Source of the DNA: Caldilineaceae bacterium
Lineage (GTDB): Bacteria; Chloroflexota; Anaerolineae; Caldilineales; Caldilineaceae
NCBI GenBank assembly: GCA_020846635.1
Contig: JADLDO010000039.1
Location: 186,001-250,000, forward strand
Length of the DNA: 64,000 nucleotides
Direction of reading: 5' to 3'
Below the pieces are notes generated by a model. It ran no database searches. It was not told where the DNA came from and worked only from the letters and a program-made list of their open reading frames with translations. Positions 50,689 through 60,750 of this stretch are shown in pieces; the first letter of the stretch is position 1, and each line of letters starts with the position of its first letter. The position numbers were made by a program, and so were the translations under genes.

Positions 50689-53600
50689 CTAAGACTGTAC
50701 TGCTGGTAGGAAGATGAGTTGCAGTCGTTGTTGAGGCTGCTCGCCACCAGGCAGGCCCGTCGGGTCTGTGGGCGGAGCCAGCGGCGTCAGGATGTGCGAT
50801 GCTGCTTCCTGGAAGGTAAGGCCCGCATCGAGCGTCGGATCATACTCACCCGCTTCCAATGTCACCACCTCGGTGCGAGCAACTGTACCTTGCGTCATGA
50901 TGACCGGCAGATCGAGCAGAGGCGGCACCTGGCTCTCATCATTCTTGAGCCGGACGACAAAGGTGGCGGAACCGCTGCTGTTGGCAGCCAGAACAGGCAC
51001 CGTCAGGGTACAGTTCCCACCTTCATCCACACTGGCGCACTGCCAAGCAGCGCTGCCTTCCGCGACATAGTTCGTACCGGCAGGCACTGTGGTGGAGATG
51101 ACGACCTGCGTTGCGGGCAGATTGGCATCCGTGTTGCTATAGAAGAAAGTATAGGTCAACAACTGGCCCAACTCTGCTTCTGGTTCACTTACGGAAACAC
51201 TCACCTCCGCACGCGGCACCATCGGATTGCTGTCATCTGGATCGTCGCTCTTGCCATTGACAATATACGTCGTGAAGATGTAGCCTTGCGGCGCAATGAA
51301 CTCGACATAGTAGCTGCCCGCGGGTAGCTCAGTAAAGCTATATTTGCCATTGGCGTCGGTCGTCGTGGTCGCTATCGGGTTCGCCGCGTCGCCGCCAACA
51401 GCGAAGAGGTTAACCGTAACGCCTGGTACGGGCGCTTCGTCCGCGCCTTGCAGCCCATCCTTGTTGGCATCGATCCAGACATAATCACCCAAGCCGGCCA
51501 GTGCGGGTTTCACCACGGGTTGATAGACGCCCGCATCCCAGGTCATATCATTCTCGCCTGCTTCCAAGACGATCACGGGTGTACAGCCAGTCGCCTCGTC
51601 GGCATCGCTGTCCGCTCCGGCGTTGCCACCCTGGTTCGGGCTGGTGAACACATAGCCATCCGGCAGCGTGAACCTCACCACATAAGTTCCCGGCTCCAAG
51701 TTGCTGAATAGATACAGTCCATTCGCATCGGTCGTCGTGCTGGCGATGGGCGTACCGCCGCAGACTGCCAACAGGTCTACCTTGATCCCAGGCATTGGGC
51801 TCTCGCCACCCTCCTGCACACCATTCTGGTTGGCATCTTTCCACACATAGTCGCCTAACGACGCGGGCTTCGGCTCTTCCACAGGTTTGTAGATGCCTGC
51901 ATCCCAGGTCAGGTCATTCTCACCGGCTTCCAGGGTGATCACAGGCGTACAACCAGTCGTGCCATCGGCATCACTGTCTGTTGCATCGTTACCACCCTGG
52001 TCAACCGTCGTAAAGAGATAGCCTGTGGGCAGGGTGAACTTCACCACATAGGTTCCTGGCTGCAAATTACTGAATAAGTAGCGCCCATTTGCATCTGTCG
52101 TCGTGCTGGCAATCGGCGTGCCACCACAGACCGTCAACAGGTCTACCTTCACACCAGAGACAGGACTCTCACCACCATCCTGCACACCATTCTGATTCGT
52201 ATCTTCCCACACATAGTCACCCAACGAGGCTGGCCTATAGACGTTGCTCACGCCAGCTTCGACGGTCTGACCACTGACCACGGTCACCGCGTTGGCGGGT
52301 ACTGTCACTGTCCACTCACTGCCAGGATTCGTCTCACTGACGGTGTATGCTCCCGGAATCAAGTCATTCCAAGTGACTTCGCCGCCATTAAAGCCCACGG
52401 ATTGGCAGTTCTTGGCATAGGCCTGGCTCTCGATACAGATCTCAAATGTCTTGTTCGGGTCAGGCGTCACGCCCTTCCAGTCTACCGTTTTCGTGACCTT
52501 CAGGCCCGCCAAGATATATTCATTCGTGATGGTAGCCGTTGCGGTCTGCCCGCTCACCACTGCCACCGCATTGGCTGGCACTGTGACCGTCCACTCACTA
52601 CCAGGATTTGTCTCCGTAACCGTGTAATCCCCAGGGATTAAGTTACTCCAAGTCACATCGCCACCGCCGGAACCGATTGTTTGGCAACTGGCCTGCTGCA
52701 AGTGCGATGGGCCGGTTATACAGATCTCAAACGTCTTGTTCGAGTCAGGCGTTACGCCGTTCCAGTCAACTGTCTTAGTGACTTTCAGATTTCCCAGAAT
52801 GTATTCGTTGCCAACAGCAGCGGTCGCAAGCTGCCCGCTCACCACAGTCACCGTACCTTGCGGCACCGTAACATCCCATTGACTACCAGGATCGGTCTCG
52901 CTAACCGTATAGTCGCCTGGAATCAAGTCGCCCCAGGTCACATCGCCACCAGTGGCTCCGACTGTCTGACAGTTCGCCTGCTGCGGGTAGGATGGCCCTG
53001 TGATACAAATCTCAAACGCCTGATTCGTTGGCGTTATACCCTTCCAATCGACCGTCTTGGTGACCTTCAGGCCCGCCAAGATATACTCATTCGTGACGCT
53101 AGCAGTTGCCGTCTGATCGCTCACCACGGCTACCGCGTTAGCGGGTACTGTCACTATCCACTCACTGCCAGGGTTTGTCTCGCTGACGGTATAGTTACCA
53201 GGAATCAGGTTGTTCCAGGTCACGTCGCCGCCGTTGGCCCCGACACTTTGACATGCAGGCACCACGGGCGCATCGCCACTAAGACAGATCTCGAACGTCT
53301 TGTTGGGGTCAGGCGTCACCCCATTCCAGTCTACCGTCTTCGTCACCTTCAAACTGCCCAGGATGTACTCATTCGTGACACTGGCTTCGGCAGTCTGACC
53401 GCTGACCACTGTCACAGCCCCCTGCGGCACTGTCACCGTCCACTCATTACCGGCAGGCTTCTCACTGACGATGTAGCTGCCTGGGATCAAGTTCTCCCAA
53501 GTCACGGACTGATCGCCGTCTCCAGCAAAAGGCCCTACGACTTTGCAGCTTTCCACCTCTTGGGGCGATGGCCCTGTAATACAAATTTCGAACGTTTGGC

Positions 53601-55476
53601 CTGTCGGCGTCACACCATTCCAATCAACCGTCTTTGTGACCTTCAGGCTGCCCAATTGTTGATTCTTGAAGGTGACATCGGGTTTGCTGGGGCTGGGAGG
53701 ATGATAGCCTCCTTGAACGCCGAACGTATCTTCCTCACCACGGGTCTGCACCTGCGAAATAGTGCTATCGCCCAGCGTGACCGTCTTACATACGTTTTCA
53801 AGAGCAATCCACCCTGGCTTCAGGGTCTCACAGACCAGATACTCGCCGGCGGGCAATCCCTCAAAGAGCGCAACACCAGCTTCGCCATCAACAGTAGCGG
53901 TCGTGATTGGCCCCCAGACCTGGCTTGTCCCTGTATTGGTGATCGTGATCTGCCAGCCTGACAGCCGCTCGTCTCTCTCATTTTCCTTAGCGACTTTCAA
54001 CTCATAGGTCTGCAGCTTCTTGTTGCGGAACGTGAGACTTGGCGTGCTTGGGGGGGTATGACCACCGCCCTGAATCGTTAGCTCGCTCTCCTCGCCGCTG
54101 ATCTGTGCCGTTGAAATACCGTCGCTGCCTAGCTCGATTGTCTTACAAACATCACCCAGGGCTTCCCACCCATCCTGCATGACCTCGCAGATCTCATAGG
54201 TTCCATAGGGCAAATTCTTGACCTCGATGTAACCATAGGAGTTGGTGGGACCGACGGTCACGGGTTCGCCTGCTGGTAAATTCTTTACAGTAAAATACCA
54301 ACCACCTACCCCGCTGCCCCTCTCGTTTTTCTTATAGAGCTTTATATCCTTGCTCGGCACAACCAACCCTGCATCGAAGGTAAAGTTATTCTCAGACAGG
54401 TAGAACTTATCGGTAGTGCCATAATCCGGGTGGGCATCACTGTCAATGGCGTCATCATATCCCTGATCGCGTTCGGTAAAGGCATAACCGGCGGGGCGCA
54501 CAAATTTGACCCGATACCAACCCTTGCTGAGATTTGTAAAGAGGTAGTAGCCGGTCGGCGAGGTCTGCGTGGTGCGGATCAGGTTGTTGTCGCCATCGTA
54601 AAGATGAACGGTCACATTTGCCACGCCTGCTGACGGACCACCATCATTCTGCTTGCCGTCTCGGTTGGCATCGAACCACACATAGTCCCCAAGCCTGAGC
54701 TTCGAGCCGTCAGTCTTTACATTTGAGTTGTGCGCAGCAGTCCGCGTTACTGTGCCGCAGGAATTCCCCATTGCGCTCTTTGCAATGGAGAATTCATAGA
54801 TCATATGCCATTCCCAATAATTCGTTCCGCTGTCGTTATAGTCATAGGGTGGCGATTGCTTGACCATCTCCGCAAAATTGCCATTCTTCCACCCAGAGTT
54901 CAGCATGTTCCAATGGATCGAGGTCTGTGCAGCGGCAAGGTTTGGAGAGTATCCAGCACCATAGTTATCAGCCGTTTGCCCAGACTTGTAGGCAGTCCTG
55001 TTGCCGTTTTCGTTCAGATAGTCAAGGTATACGGAAAATGATTGGTTGTTTCCATAAGTAACCTTGAACTCGGCATAGTCGCTGCGTTCAAGCTTCTTAA
55101 AGTTGTGATTGTTGTTCACCCAACCATCTAATTTCATATACGCGGCATTGTTGTCGGCATAGACGTTGTCGTTGAATTCACGATCCACGACAAAGGCCCA
55201 GTAACACATTTCCGCATCTTCCGCACCAAAGAGATCGCCCGGCGCCGGGTCGTTTTCACCCCATCCGCTGAACCCAAACGATGTCAGATACACATACTCA
55301 TCGTCGAGCAGCCCATCTACCTGCACGCCCGGCGTCTCATCACCAGCAGCAAAGAGCGGCGTGCCCTGAATACTGCTGACGGTGAGGAAAAGTCCTACCA
55401 GAATAAAGGTTACAATACCTCGCAATTTGCCCTGCAATTTACCTTGTAATTTCCCCTGTAGTTCACAATGTCGCAT
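50689..55476 (-). CDS. Secreted multi-repeat surface protein (SdrD-type and prealbumin-like repeats)
   Basis: A 1595-residue secreted protein counted from the ATG at 55476; the frame opens six codons earlier at GTG. A signal segment (IVTFILVGLFLTVSSI...FAAGDE) follows an odd LQGK-repeat N-tip. Then comes a unique 220-residue domain. Four SdrD_B-like modules are visible (for example LGDYVWFDANRDGKQNDGGP, LGDYVWEDTNQNGVQDGGES). Five near-identical modules begin with LKVTKTVDWNGVTPDPNKTF. Near the end is a DUF11-like module (VSVSEPEAELGQLLTYTFFY). There is no LPXTG or surface layer motif; the protein ends LIFLPAVQS, like many Chloroflexi exported proteins (from memory). Likely a long adhesive stalk. 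Confidence 0.9.
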   Translation of the reverse strand: MRHCELQGKLQGKLQGKLRGIVTFILVGLFLTVSSIQGTPLFAAGDETPGVQVDGLLDDEYVYLTSFGFSGWGENDPAPGDLFGAEDAEMCYWAFVVDREFNDNVYADNNAAYMKLDGWVNNNHNFKKLERSDYAEFKVTYGNNQSFSVYLDYLNENGNRTAYKSGQTADNYGAGYSPNLAAAQTSIHWNMLNSGWKNGNFAEMVKQSPPYDYNDSGTNYWEWHMIYEFSIAKSAMGNSCGTVTRTAAHNSNVKTDGSKLRLGDYVWFDANRDGKQNDGGPSAGVANVTVHLYDGDNNLIRTTQTSPTGYYLFTNLSKGWYRVKFVRPAGYAFTERDQGYDDAIDSDAHPDYGTTDKFYLSENNFTFDAGLVVPSKDIKLYKKNERGSGVGGWYFTVKNLPAGEPVTVGPTNSYGYIEVKNLPYGTYEICEVMQDGWEALGDVCKTIELGSDGISTAQISGEESELTIQGGGHTPPSTPSLTFRNKKLQTYELKVAKENERDERLSGWQITITNTGTSQVWGPITTATVDGEAGVALFEGLPAGEYLVCETLKPGWIALENVCKTVTLGDSTISQVQTRGEEDTFGVQGGYHPPSPSKPDVTFKNQQLGSLKVTKTVDWNGVTPTGQTFEICITGPSPQEVESCKVVGPFAGDGDQSVTWENLIPGSYIVSEKPAGNEWTVTVPQGAVTVVSGQTAEASVTNEYILGSLKVTKTVDWNGVTPDPNKTFEICLSGDAPVVPACQSVGANGGDVTWNNLIPGNYTVSETNPGSEWIVTVPANAVAVVSDQTATASVTNEYILAGLKVTKTVDWKGITPTNQAFEICITGPSYPQQANCQTVGATGGDVTWGDLIPGDYTVSETDPGSQWDVTVPQGTVTVVSGQLATAAVGNEYILGNLKVTKTVDWNGVTPDSNKTFEICITGPSHLQQASCQTIGSGGGDVTWSNLIPGDYTVTETNPGSEWTVTVPANAVAVVSGQTATATITNEYILAGLKVTKTVDWKGVTPDPNKTFEICIESQAYAKNCQSVGFNGGEVTWNDLIPGAYTVSETNPGSEWTVTVPANAVTVVSGQTVEAGVSNVYRPASLGDYVWEDTNQNGVQDGGESPVSGVKVDLLTVCGGTPIASTTTDANGRYLFSNLQPGTYVVKFTLPTGYLFTTVDQGGNDATDSDADGTTGCTPVITLEAGENDLTWDAGIYKPVEEPKPASLGDYVWKDANQNGVQEGGESPMPGIKVDLLAVCGGTPIASTTTDANGLYLFSNLEPGTYVVRFTLPDGYVFTSPNQGGNAGADSDADEATGCTPVIVLEAGENDMTWDAGVYQPVVKPALAGLGDYVWIDANKDGLQGADEAPVPGVTVNLFAVGGDAANPIATTTTDANGKYSFTELPAGSYYVEFIAPQGYIFTTYIVNGKSDDPDDSNPMVPRAEVSVSVSEPEAELGQLLTYTFFYSNTDANLPATQVVISTTVPAGTNYVAEGSAAWQCASVDEGGNCTLTVPVLAANSSGSATFVVRLKNDESQVPPLLDLPVIMTQGTVARTEVVTLEAGEYDPTLDAGLTFQEAASHILTPLAPPTDPTGLPGGEQPQQRLQLIFLPAVQS
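55422..55465 (-). repeat. 12-bp tandem repeat in the signal-peptide region
   Basis: About 3.5 degenerate copies of a 12-base unit (coding-strand form TTACAAGGTAAA) encode LQGK LQGK LQGK LRG at the tip of the secreted protein's signal region, adding positive charge before the hydrophobic segment. Confidence 0.65.
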
Positions 55477-56019
55477 AGCTTCTCTACCTTGCACTTTGAT
55501 GAATCTGCGGCGCTACGTTTAATTTGTCTGTCCGGCGGTTTGCTATCAAAAACTCCCGCCTGCTGCTTGTGATCAAAGTTTTCAGGCCGTCTTGTTCCTG
55601 TCGATTCCTGAGGCGACGCTCGCTCACCTCAAATCGAACACCTCCCTGACTTTTTATTACCGTTGTCTGCCAAGATTTGCGAATCACACAGTGATTCTTG
55701 CACGCGGTGGAAAATCATAGAGTGCTGACCTGCTCTAATACCAGTCTACAGCACGAAACAGGCGAAACACCTGTCAAACTCCTTGCTTTGTTGGCAAAAC
55801 CGTCAGTTCATCCCACAGACTGAGCCTATAGCTGTTCATTTGTGTGGATTTCGACTAAAAGAGTGCTACAGGGGTTGAAAGAATAGGCGTGAATAACTAT
55901 TGTTGACAGAAAATCGCAGATTTCCCCTCCCATTCTGTCCTCATCTCTGTCTTTATCTCCACCGTCACCCATCCCTCCGTTATGAGGTCTAGTGGTCTGA
56001 CCAAAGCCTTTTGGCATCA
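55477..56019. promoter_or_regulatory. Long divergent intergenic region upstream of the surface protein and rel genes
   Basis: About 540 bases without a convincing gene. A perfect palindrome GAATCACACAGTGATTC (55681-55697) lies about 205 bases upstream of the surface protein gene and is a candidate operator. A weaker ACAGG...CCTGT inverted repeat is near 55763-55779. No confident promoter for the minus-strand gene was found. Confidence 0.45.
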
Positions 56020-56048
56020 TTGCCACGCACCCCATCTAGCGGTATAAT
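56020..56048 (+). promoter_or_regulatory. Strong candidate promoter of the rel gene
   Basis: TTGCCA (56020-56025), a 17-base spacer and a perfect TATAAT (56043-56048). The leader to the ATG would be about 92 bases. Confidence 0.75.
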
Positions 56049-56146
56049 GAATGGTTGAATCCGTAGGCAGTGCCTGCCAATACTGCCTTTTGTGTGTGGC
56101 AACAGTGCTTGACTGTGACAGGGCCCAGCCCTGAGGACAATAAACA

Positions 56147-58894
56147 ATGGCAGTTTCGCAATCAACCCAAACCGGCAGCCTCGACCCTGACAATTCTGAT
56201 CAGCCAGCGCGCAAGCGCAGTGCAGAGACAGATGGCGACCTTCGGTTGGCCCAACAAACATCCCCCCAGCAGCCGTCCCATGCACACAACGGCAAGGGCG
56301 CTTCGGTTGAGGCCAAACCTGCTGACAACGATCTCCTTGACAACGATCTCCTTGAGGACGACGAGGACGATTTGGGCGACTTCCCTTATGCCAATGGCTA
56401 TTATGGCGAACTGCCCCTGGCTGACGTAACCAGCAACGAGCCGCTGTCTTTGGCAGACGAGGAGTTGGCGGATGAGGAACTGCCCGCGCTGACGGCGGAT
56501 GAGATCGACGATCGGGTTGCGCCCGATGTCGATGCGCCCCCCATGCCCGATGGCCTGCCGATGGTGGGCGCAACGCCGGAATTGGAACAGTCCGTCACCA
56601 CGCTGCCCACGACAGCCTTTGCCGACTTGCGCGCCGCCATTGCCAAGCTACCGCCGCTGCCCACCGCGACAAAGGGAGTCTTTGTCCCTAATGACCCCAG
56701 CCTCGCAGAACTGCGCGCGCTCGATCTCCTACTCCACCGCGTGCCCAGCTACTATGGGCATCATGAGATCGAGCTGATCCTGCGCGCCTATGTCCTGGCA
56801 GCCTTCGCCCATCGCAACCAGATGCGCGAGAGTGGCGAGCCATACGTCCTCCATCCCATTGCCGTGACAACGATCCTGGCGGACCTGCGTATGGATGCCG
56901 ACACATTGGCGGCAGGGCTGCTCCACGATGTAGCCGAAGACACCGACTTTGATTTGCCCTATCTCTATGAACACTTTGGGGAAAACGTTGGCCTTCTGGT
57001 CGATGGCGTGACCAAGCTAAAGCGCATCAACGAACTGAGCAACGCCCAGCAGGGCATTGCCGACGCCAAAGCAGAGTCGCTGCGTAAAATGTTTCTGGCA
57101 ATGGTGGACGATGTGCGCGTGGTCATCATCAAACTGGCAGACCGGCTGCACAACATGCGCACGCTCAACAGCCAGAAGAAGCACAAACAAAAGCGCATCG
57201 CCCGTGAGACGCTTGATATCTTTGCGCCCCTGGCAAACCGTTTGGGGATTTGGCAGATCAAGTGGGAATTAGAAGACCTAAGTTTTCGCTATCTGGAGCC
57301 CAATACCTATCGCGAATTAGCGCGCGCCATGCAGCAAAAGCGCGATGAGCGCGAAAAGTGGGTGGCGAGGGTCAAATATGATTTGGAGCAAGAGCTAGCC
57401 AAAGCCGGCATTCCCGCCGAAGTCACCGGACGGCCCAAGCATATCTACAGTATCTATCGCAAGATGAAGCGCAAGGATGTTGATTTTGACCAAATCTATG
57501 ACATCCACGGCTTCCGCGTTATCGTCGAGAGCGAAGCCAATTGCTATGCAGCCCTGGGCATTGTCCATGCCAACTATCGCCCGATTCCGGGAGAATTTGA
57601 CGACTATATTGCCAGCCCGAAGGACAATATGTATCGCAGCTTGCACACAGCCGTCCTCTCCAAGCGCAGCGGTCGCCCGATGGAGATTCAGATCCGCACG
57701 CGCGAGATGCACGAAGTGGCAGAGCGCGGCATTGCAGCCCATTGGCAATATAAAGAGCAGCGCGAGCATGACGAGCGTTTTAACGAGAAGATTACCTGGC
57801 TGCGCCAGTTGATGGAGTGGCGGCAGGATGTCACCGACGCCACCGAATTTGTCGATGGCATGAAGACCGATGTCTTTCACGACCGCGTCTATGTCTTCAC
57901 CCCCCAGGGCGACGTGATCGATCTACCCGCCAACTCGACGCCCATCGACTTTGCCTATGCCATTCATACTGAGCTAGGCCATCGCTGTCGCGGGGCCAGC
58001 ATCAAGGGGCGGCTCGTACCGCTCGACTACAAACTGCAAAACGGCGACCAGGTTACTATCATCTCTGCCAAGCGTGGCGGCCCCAGCCGCGATTGGCTCA
58101 ACCCGAACCTGGAATATGTGGCGACGCAGCGCGCGCGCAGCAAAATTCGCAACTGGCTGCGCAAACAGGGGCGCGATGAAAACATCGCCCGCGGGCGGCA
58201 GATGTTGGATAAAGAAATGAAACGCCTTGCCATCAACGATAGTTTTGAGGCAATGGCAAAGCTCTTTAATTATGATAAGGTTGACGATTTCCTGGCTGCC
58301 ATCGGCTATGGCGACATCAACTCGCAGCACCTCGCCACGCGCGTCCTGGAATCTGAACGGCGCGAACATGAGCGCCGCATGTGGCAGGAGAACCCGTGGG
58401 AAGCCGCCATCACCCCCAGCCGCCAACAGGAACACAGCGACGATGGCTTTAGCGTGCAAGGGATGGCAGGGCTGCTTACCCATCTGGGTCGCTGCTGCAA
58501 CCCTGTTCCCGGCGACCCCATTGTCGGCTATGTCACACGCGGCAAGGGCCTGACCATTCATCGCGTCCAATGCCCCAACGTCGCCAACATCATCCGCAAG
58601 GGACAGCAAAACCGTTTAATGGATGTGCAGTGGGCTGCGCGCCCTGAAGCCACCTTCCCCGTCAAGATTCAGGTCAGCGCCTATGATCGTTCGGGGCTCA
58701 TGCGCGACGTTGCGGCCTTAGTGGCGGACGAACATATCAACATGGTCAGCGTCGAGGCCATCACCGGCCAGAAGGACAATCTTGCCATCATCAACGCCAC
58801 GATGGAGATCCAAAACGCATCCCAATTGACGCGTGTCCTCACCAAGATCGACCGCCTCCCCAACGTGGTCGAAGCGCGCCGCCGCCTTGCCTAA
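56147..58894 (+). CDS. rel: Bifunctional (p)ppGpp synthetase/hydrolase (Rel/SpoT) with long N-terminal extension
   Basis: A 915-residue RelA/SpoT family enzyme controlling the stringent response. The hydrolase HD domain is intact (HPIAVTTILADLRMDADTLA, GLLHDVAEDT near residues 258-266). The synthetase region contains IYDIHGFRVIVESE, YIASPKDNMYRSLHTAV and MEIQIRTREMHEVAERGIAA. TGS follows (DRVYVFTPQGDVIDLPANST), then a CC zinc-finger-like segment (HLGRCCNPVPGDPIVGYVTR) and a C-terminal ACT domain (VSAYDRSGLMRDVAALVADE). Residues 1-185 are an acidic, low-complexity extension (LLDNDLLDNDLLEDD-like) not usual in the family. GAGGA lies nine bases before the ATG. Confidence 0.96.
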   Translation: MAVSQSTQTGSLDPDNSDQPARKRSAETDGDLRLAQQTSPQQPSHAHNGKGASVEAKPADNDLLDNDLLEDDEDDLGDFPYANGYYGELPLADVTSNEPLSLADEELADEELPALTADEIDDRVAPDVDAPPMPDGLPMVGATPELEQSVTTLPTTAFADLRAAIAKLPPLPTATKGVFVPNDPSLAELRALDLLLHRVPSYYGHHEIELILRAYVLAAFAHRNQMRESGEPYVLHPIAVTTILADLRMDADTLAAGLLHDVAEDTDFDLPYLYEHFGENVGLLVDGVTKLKRINELSNAQQGIADAKAESLRKMFLAMVDDVRVVIIKLADRLHNMRTLNSQKKHKQKRIARETLDIFAPLANRLGIWQIKWELEDLSFRYLEPNTYRELARAMQQKRDEREKWVARVKYDLEQELAKAGIPAEVTGRPKHIYSIYRKMKRKDVDFDQIYDIHGFRVIVESEANCYAALGIVHANYRPIPGEFDDYIASPKDNMYRSLHTAVLSKRSGRPMEIQIRTREMHEVAERGIAAHWQYKEQREHDERFNEKITWLRQLMEWRQDVTDATEFVDGMKTDVFHDRVYVFTPQGDVIDLPANSTPIDFAYAIHTELGHRCRGASIKGRLVPLDYKLQNGDQVTIISAKRGGPSRDWLNPNLEYVATQRARSKIRNWLRKQGRDENIARGRQMLDKEMKRLAINDSFEAMAKLFNYDKVDDFLAAIGYGDINSQHLATRVLESERREHERRMWQENPWEAAITPSRQQEHSDDGFSVQGMAGLLTHLGRCCNPVPGDPIVGYVTRGKGLTIHRVQCPNVANIIRKGQQNRLMDVQWAARPEATFPVKIQVSAYDRSGLMRDVAALVADEHINMVSVEAITGQKDNLAIINATMEIQNASQLTRVLTKIDRLPNVVEARRRLA

Positions 58895-59874
58895 CCGCCG
58901 CGTGCTGAATACCACTTCAACACGCGTAAGGCGCGCAGCGTGATCCACCGGCTTGGCTGGCCCTCGCCTTCATCGATCTCGACTGGCATCACGCCTGGGT
59001 GCCGGGTCTCGAGCCGCCATCGACCGTCGCCATCGCGCTTGGACTCGACCAGATCGATCGCCTCGGCCACGCGCTCATCGGGCGCGACACCGGCGCGACG
59101 CAGGTATTCAAGTCCTCGCAGCACGTCGTAGTGCCACCAGGTTGGGAAGGCGAAGCGGGTCCATGCAGCGCCCCCCTTGCGATCGCGCTCGATCATCTCG
59201 CCGGTGGATCGCCGGCGTAAGAGGCGGCGCTCGAGAAGATACTCCTGCCCGCGCAGACGCGCCTCGGTCACTTCTGGGCTGCCCCCGCTTGTCAATTCGT
59301 GCTCAAGCAGGGCCTCAAGCACGCAGATCGTGGTGTTAAACGACGAGCGCGTCGAGCCGTTGACCGCCTCGCAGTTCCAGCCGCCGTCGGGCAGTTGCTC
59401 ACCAAGCAGCCGGTCGATGATGCCACGGATCTCCTGTCCGAAGTAGGCCCCGACCGTCCCCACCTGCCCGTTAATACAGGGCTCCACCTCGCCGTTGAAG
59501 AAGGGGTTCCCCTCATAGTCCGACGAACCCTGCCAGGTTACGTGGTCGCGGACGAGACCCACCGCGCGGCGTGCCTCGTCGCTCGCGGGATCAAGCCCCA
59601 GATCGCGCAGCAGCATAAGGACATGCATAGTAGAATTCCACCCGCGGTTCCACGCCGCGCCGTCCCATGACCCATCTGCCCCCTGGAGGGCAAGCAGACG
59701 AGCACCCACCCCCGCGGTGGCAACTCGTGCGCGCTCGGCCCTGACCTCCTCCGCGGGCGCACCGATCAGGTCCCGCATCACCTGCCAGCGAATCGACGTG
59801 TCCGAATCTAGCAGCCAGCGTATAACCGCTTTCTGTAGCTTCGGGGTTTGCTCTTTGGCTGAATTGGTCGCCAT
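58891..59874 (-). CDS. Terpenoid-cyclase-fold (squalene cyclase-like toroid) protein
   Basis: A 327-residue protein with repeated QW-like helical hairpins: LLALQGADGSWDGAAWNRGW, LGEQLPDGGWNCEAVNGSTR, WTRFAFPTWWHYDVLRGLEY and VESKRDGDGRWRLETRH. This pattern fits the alpha-toroid of squalene cyclases and prenyltransferases, but the length and lack of a DxDD motif argue against true cyclase activity. It may act as a binding protein. The ATG at 59874 follows AAGGAGGAAGGAG. The stop codon overlaps the convergent rel stop by four bases. An isoprenoid link is only an inference from fold. Confidence 0.75.
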   Translation of the reverse strand: MATNSAKEQTPKLQKAVIRWLLDSDTSIRWQVMRDLIGAPAEEVRAERARVATAGVGARLLALQGADGSWDGAAWNRGWNSTMHVLMLLRDLGLDPASDEARRAVGLVRDHVTWQGSSDYEGNPFFNGEVEPCINGQVGTVGAYFGQEIRGIIDRLLGEQLPDGGWNCEAVNGSTRSSFNTTICVLEALLEHELTSGGSPEVTEARLRGQEYLLERRLLRRRSTGEMIERDRKGGAAWTRFAFPTWWHYDVLRGLEYLRRAGVAPDERVAEAIDLVESKRDGDGRWRLETRHPGVMPVEIDEGEGQPSRWITLRALRVLKWYSARGG

Positions 59875-59902
59875 CTGCTCCTTCCTCCTTACTTTGATCA
59901 AA

Positions 59903-59937
59903 AAACGGCGAGACTGGTATTCCAGGTCTCGCCGTTT
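59903..59937 (-). terminator. Rho-independent terminator of the winged-helix regulator gene
   Basis: AAACGGCGAGACTGG pairs with CCAGGTCTCGCCGTTT with one bulge, followed on the minus strand by TTTTT. It lies just after the stop at 59959. Confidence 0.85.
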
Positions 59938-59958
59938 ATCATCCCATCAAGGTTATGT

Positions 59959-60750
59959 CTACATGGGAACATTCAAATAATACCCTTTACCCCGCTCCGT
60001 CAACAAGTACACGGGCGTCGAAGGGTCCGGCTCAATACATTCGCGCAGCCAGCGGATATGTACATCCAGCGTACGTGTATCCTCCAGGTAATTCGTCTCC
60101 CAAATACTCTCCATGATCTCGCGCCGGCTTGCCACCTGGTTGGCGCGCAGCATGAGAAACTGCAACAGCGCGCACTGCTTGGGCGTCATATGCCGCTGAC
60201 CATTCAGGCTAACGACGGAGCGTGTCGCCACATTCAGATGAATCGGCCCCCGTTGCAACACATAATCCCCTACTTCCTCTTGCACGCTTTGCAGCGCCGC
60301 CCACACCTCGTCGCCGCGCAAGGGCAGTTTGAGCGTGCCGTCAAAGTGGAAGGTGCTTTGAGGGGGGGCCATGCTCACCGCGAAGATCACCGCAGTAGGC
60401 AGCCGGTAGCGAACCATATCACAGAAGCGGCGACGGCTCTCCGGCTTATCCTCCAACTCCACCATCACGACTTTGGGCGGCTGCATGCGAATCTCTTGCA
60501 GCGCCATTTTCTGATTCGTCAGCGCAATCAATTCAAACGGCGGGTGCGGCGCAACCTCTTGACCGGCCTCTTTGCTGCTGCCGGCATCCGCCATCCTCGC
60601 TGCCACGATGGCTGCCAACGAATCGCCCGTTGCACGTCTCCCCACCAACATGATCCGCAAGCCACGGCGCGCGGCCAGGCTATGTGCCTGGACACTCAGT
60701 CGGGGCTGCCCTCCGGTTAAGGGATCACGGATTGGCTCTTCGGTCAACAC
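59959..60750 (-). CDS. Response-regulator-like protein with OmpR-type winged helix
   Basis: A 263-residue regulator. The C-terminal 100 residues are an OmpR/PhoB DNA-binding domain (LNGQRHMTPKQCALLQFLML, REIMESIWETNYLEDTRTLD, VHIRWLRECIEPDP, LLTERGKGYYLNV). The N-terminal part (IMLVGRRATGDSLAAIVAAR, PPKVVMVELEDKPESRRRF) resembles a receiver fold, but I cannot place a canonical phospho-Asp set, so phosphorylation is doubtful. No sensor kinase gene is adjacent. The start is GTG at 60750 and is uncertain. Confidence 0.82.
   Translation of the reverse strand: MLTEEPIRDPLTGGQPRLSVQAHSLAARRGLRIMLVGRRATGDSLAAIVAARMADAGSSKEAGQEVAPHPPFELIALTNQKMALQEIRMQPPKVVMVELEDKPESRRRFCDMVRYRLPTAVIFAVSMAPPQSTFHFDGTLKLPLRGDEVWAALQSVQEEVGDYVLQRGPIHLNVATRSVVSLNGQRHMTPKQCALLQFLMLRANQVASRREIMESIWETNYLEDTRTLDVHIRWLRECIEPDPSTPVYLLTERGKGYYLNVPM

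Noticed and set aside
50476..50709. Small plus-strand open frame of 77 codons across the large hairpin
   Set aside because: It runs through a perfect 18-bp inverted repeat and lacks a ribosome site; the hairpin is better explained as a transcript end.
52681..53961. Long open frame on the plus strand (over 400 codons) opposite the secreted repeat protein
   Set aside because: It mirrors the repeat structure of the real minus-strand gene, has no recognisable domain and no ribosome site.
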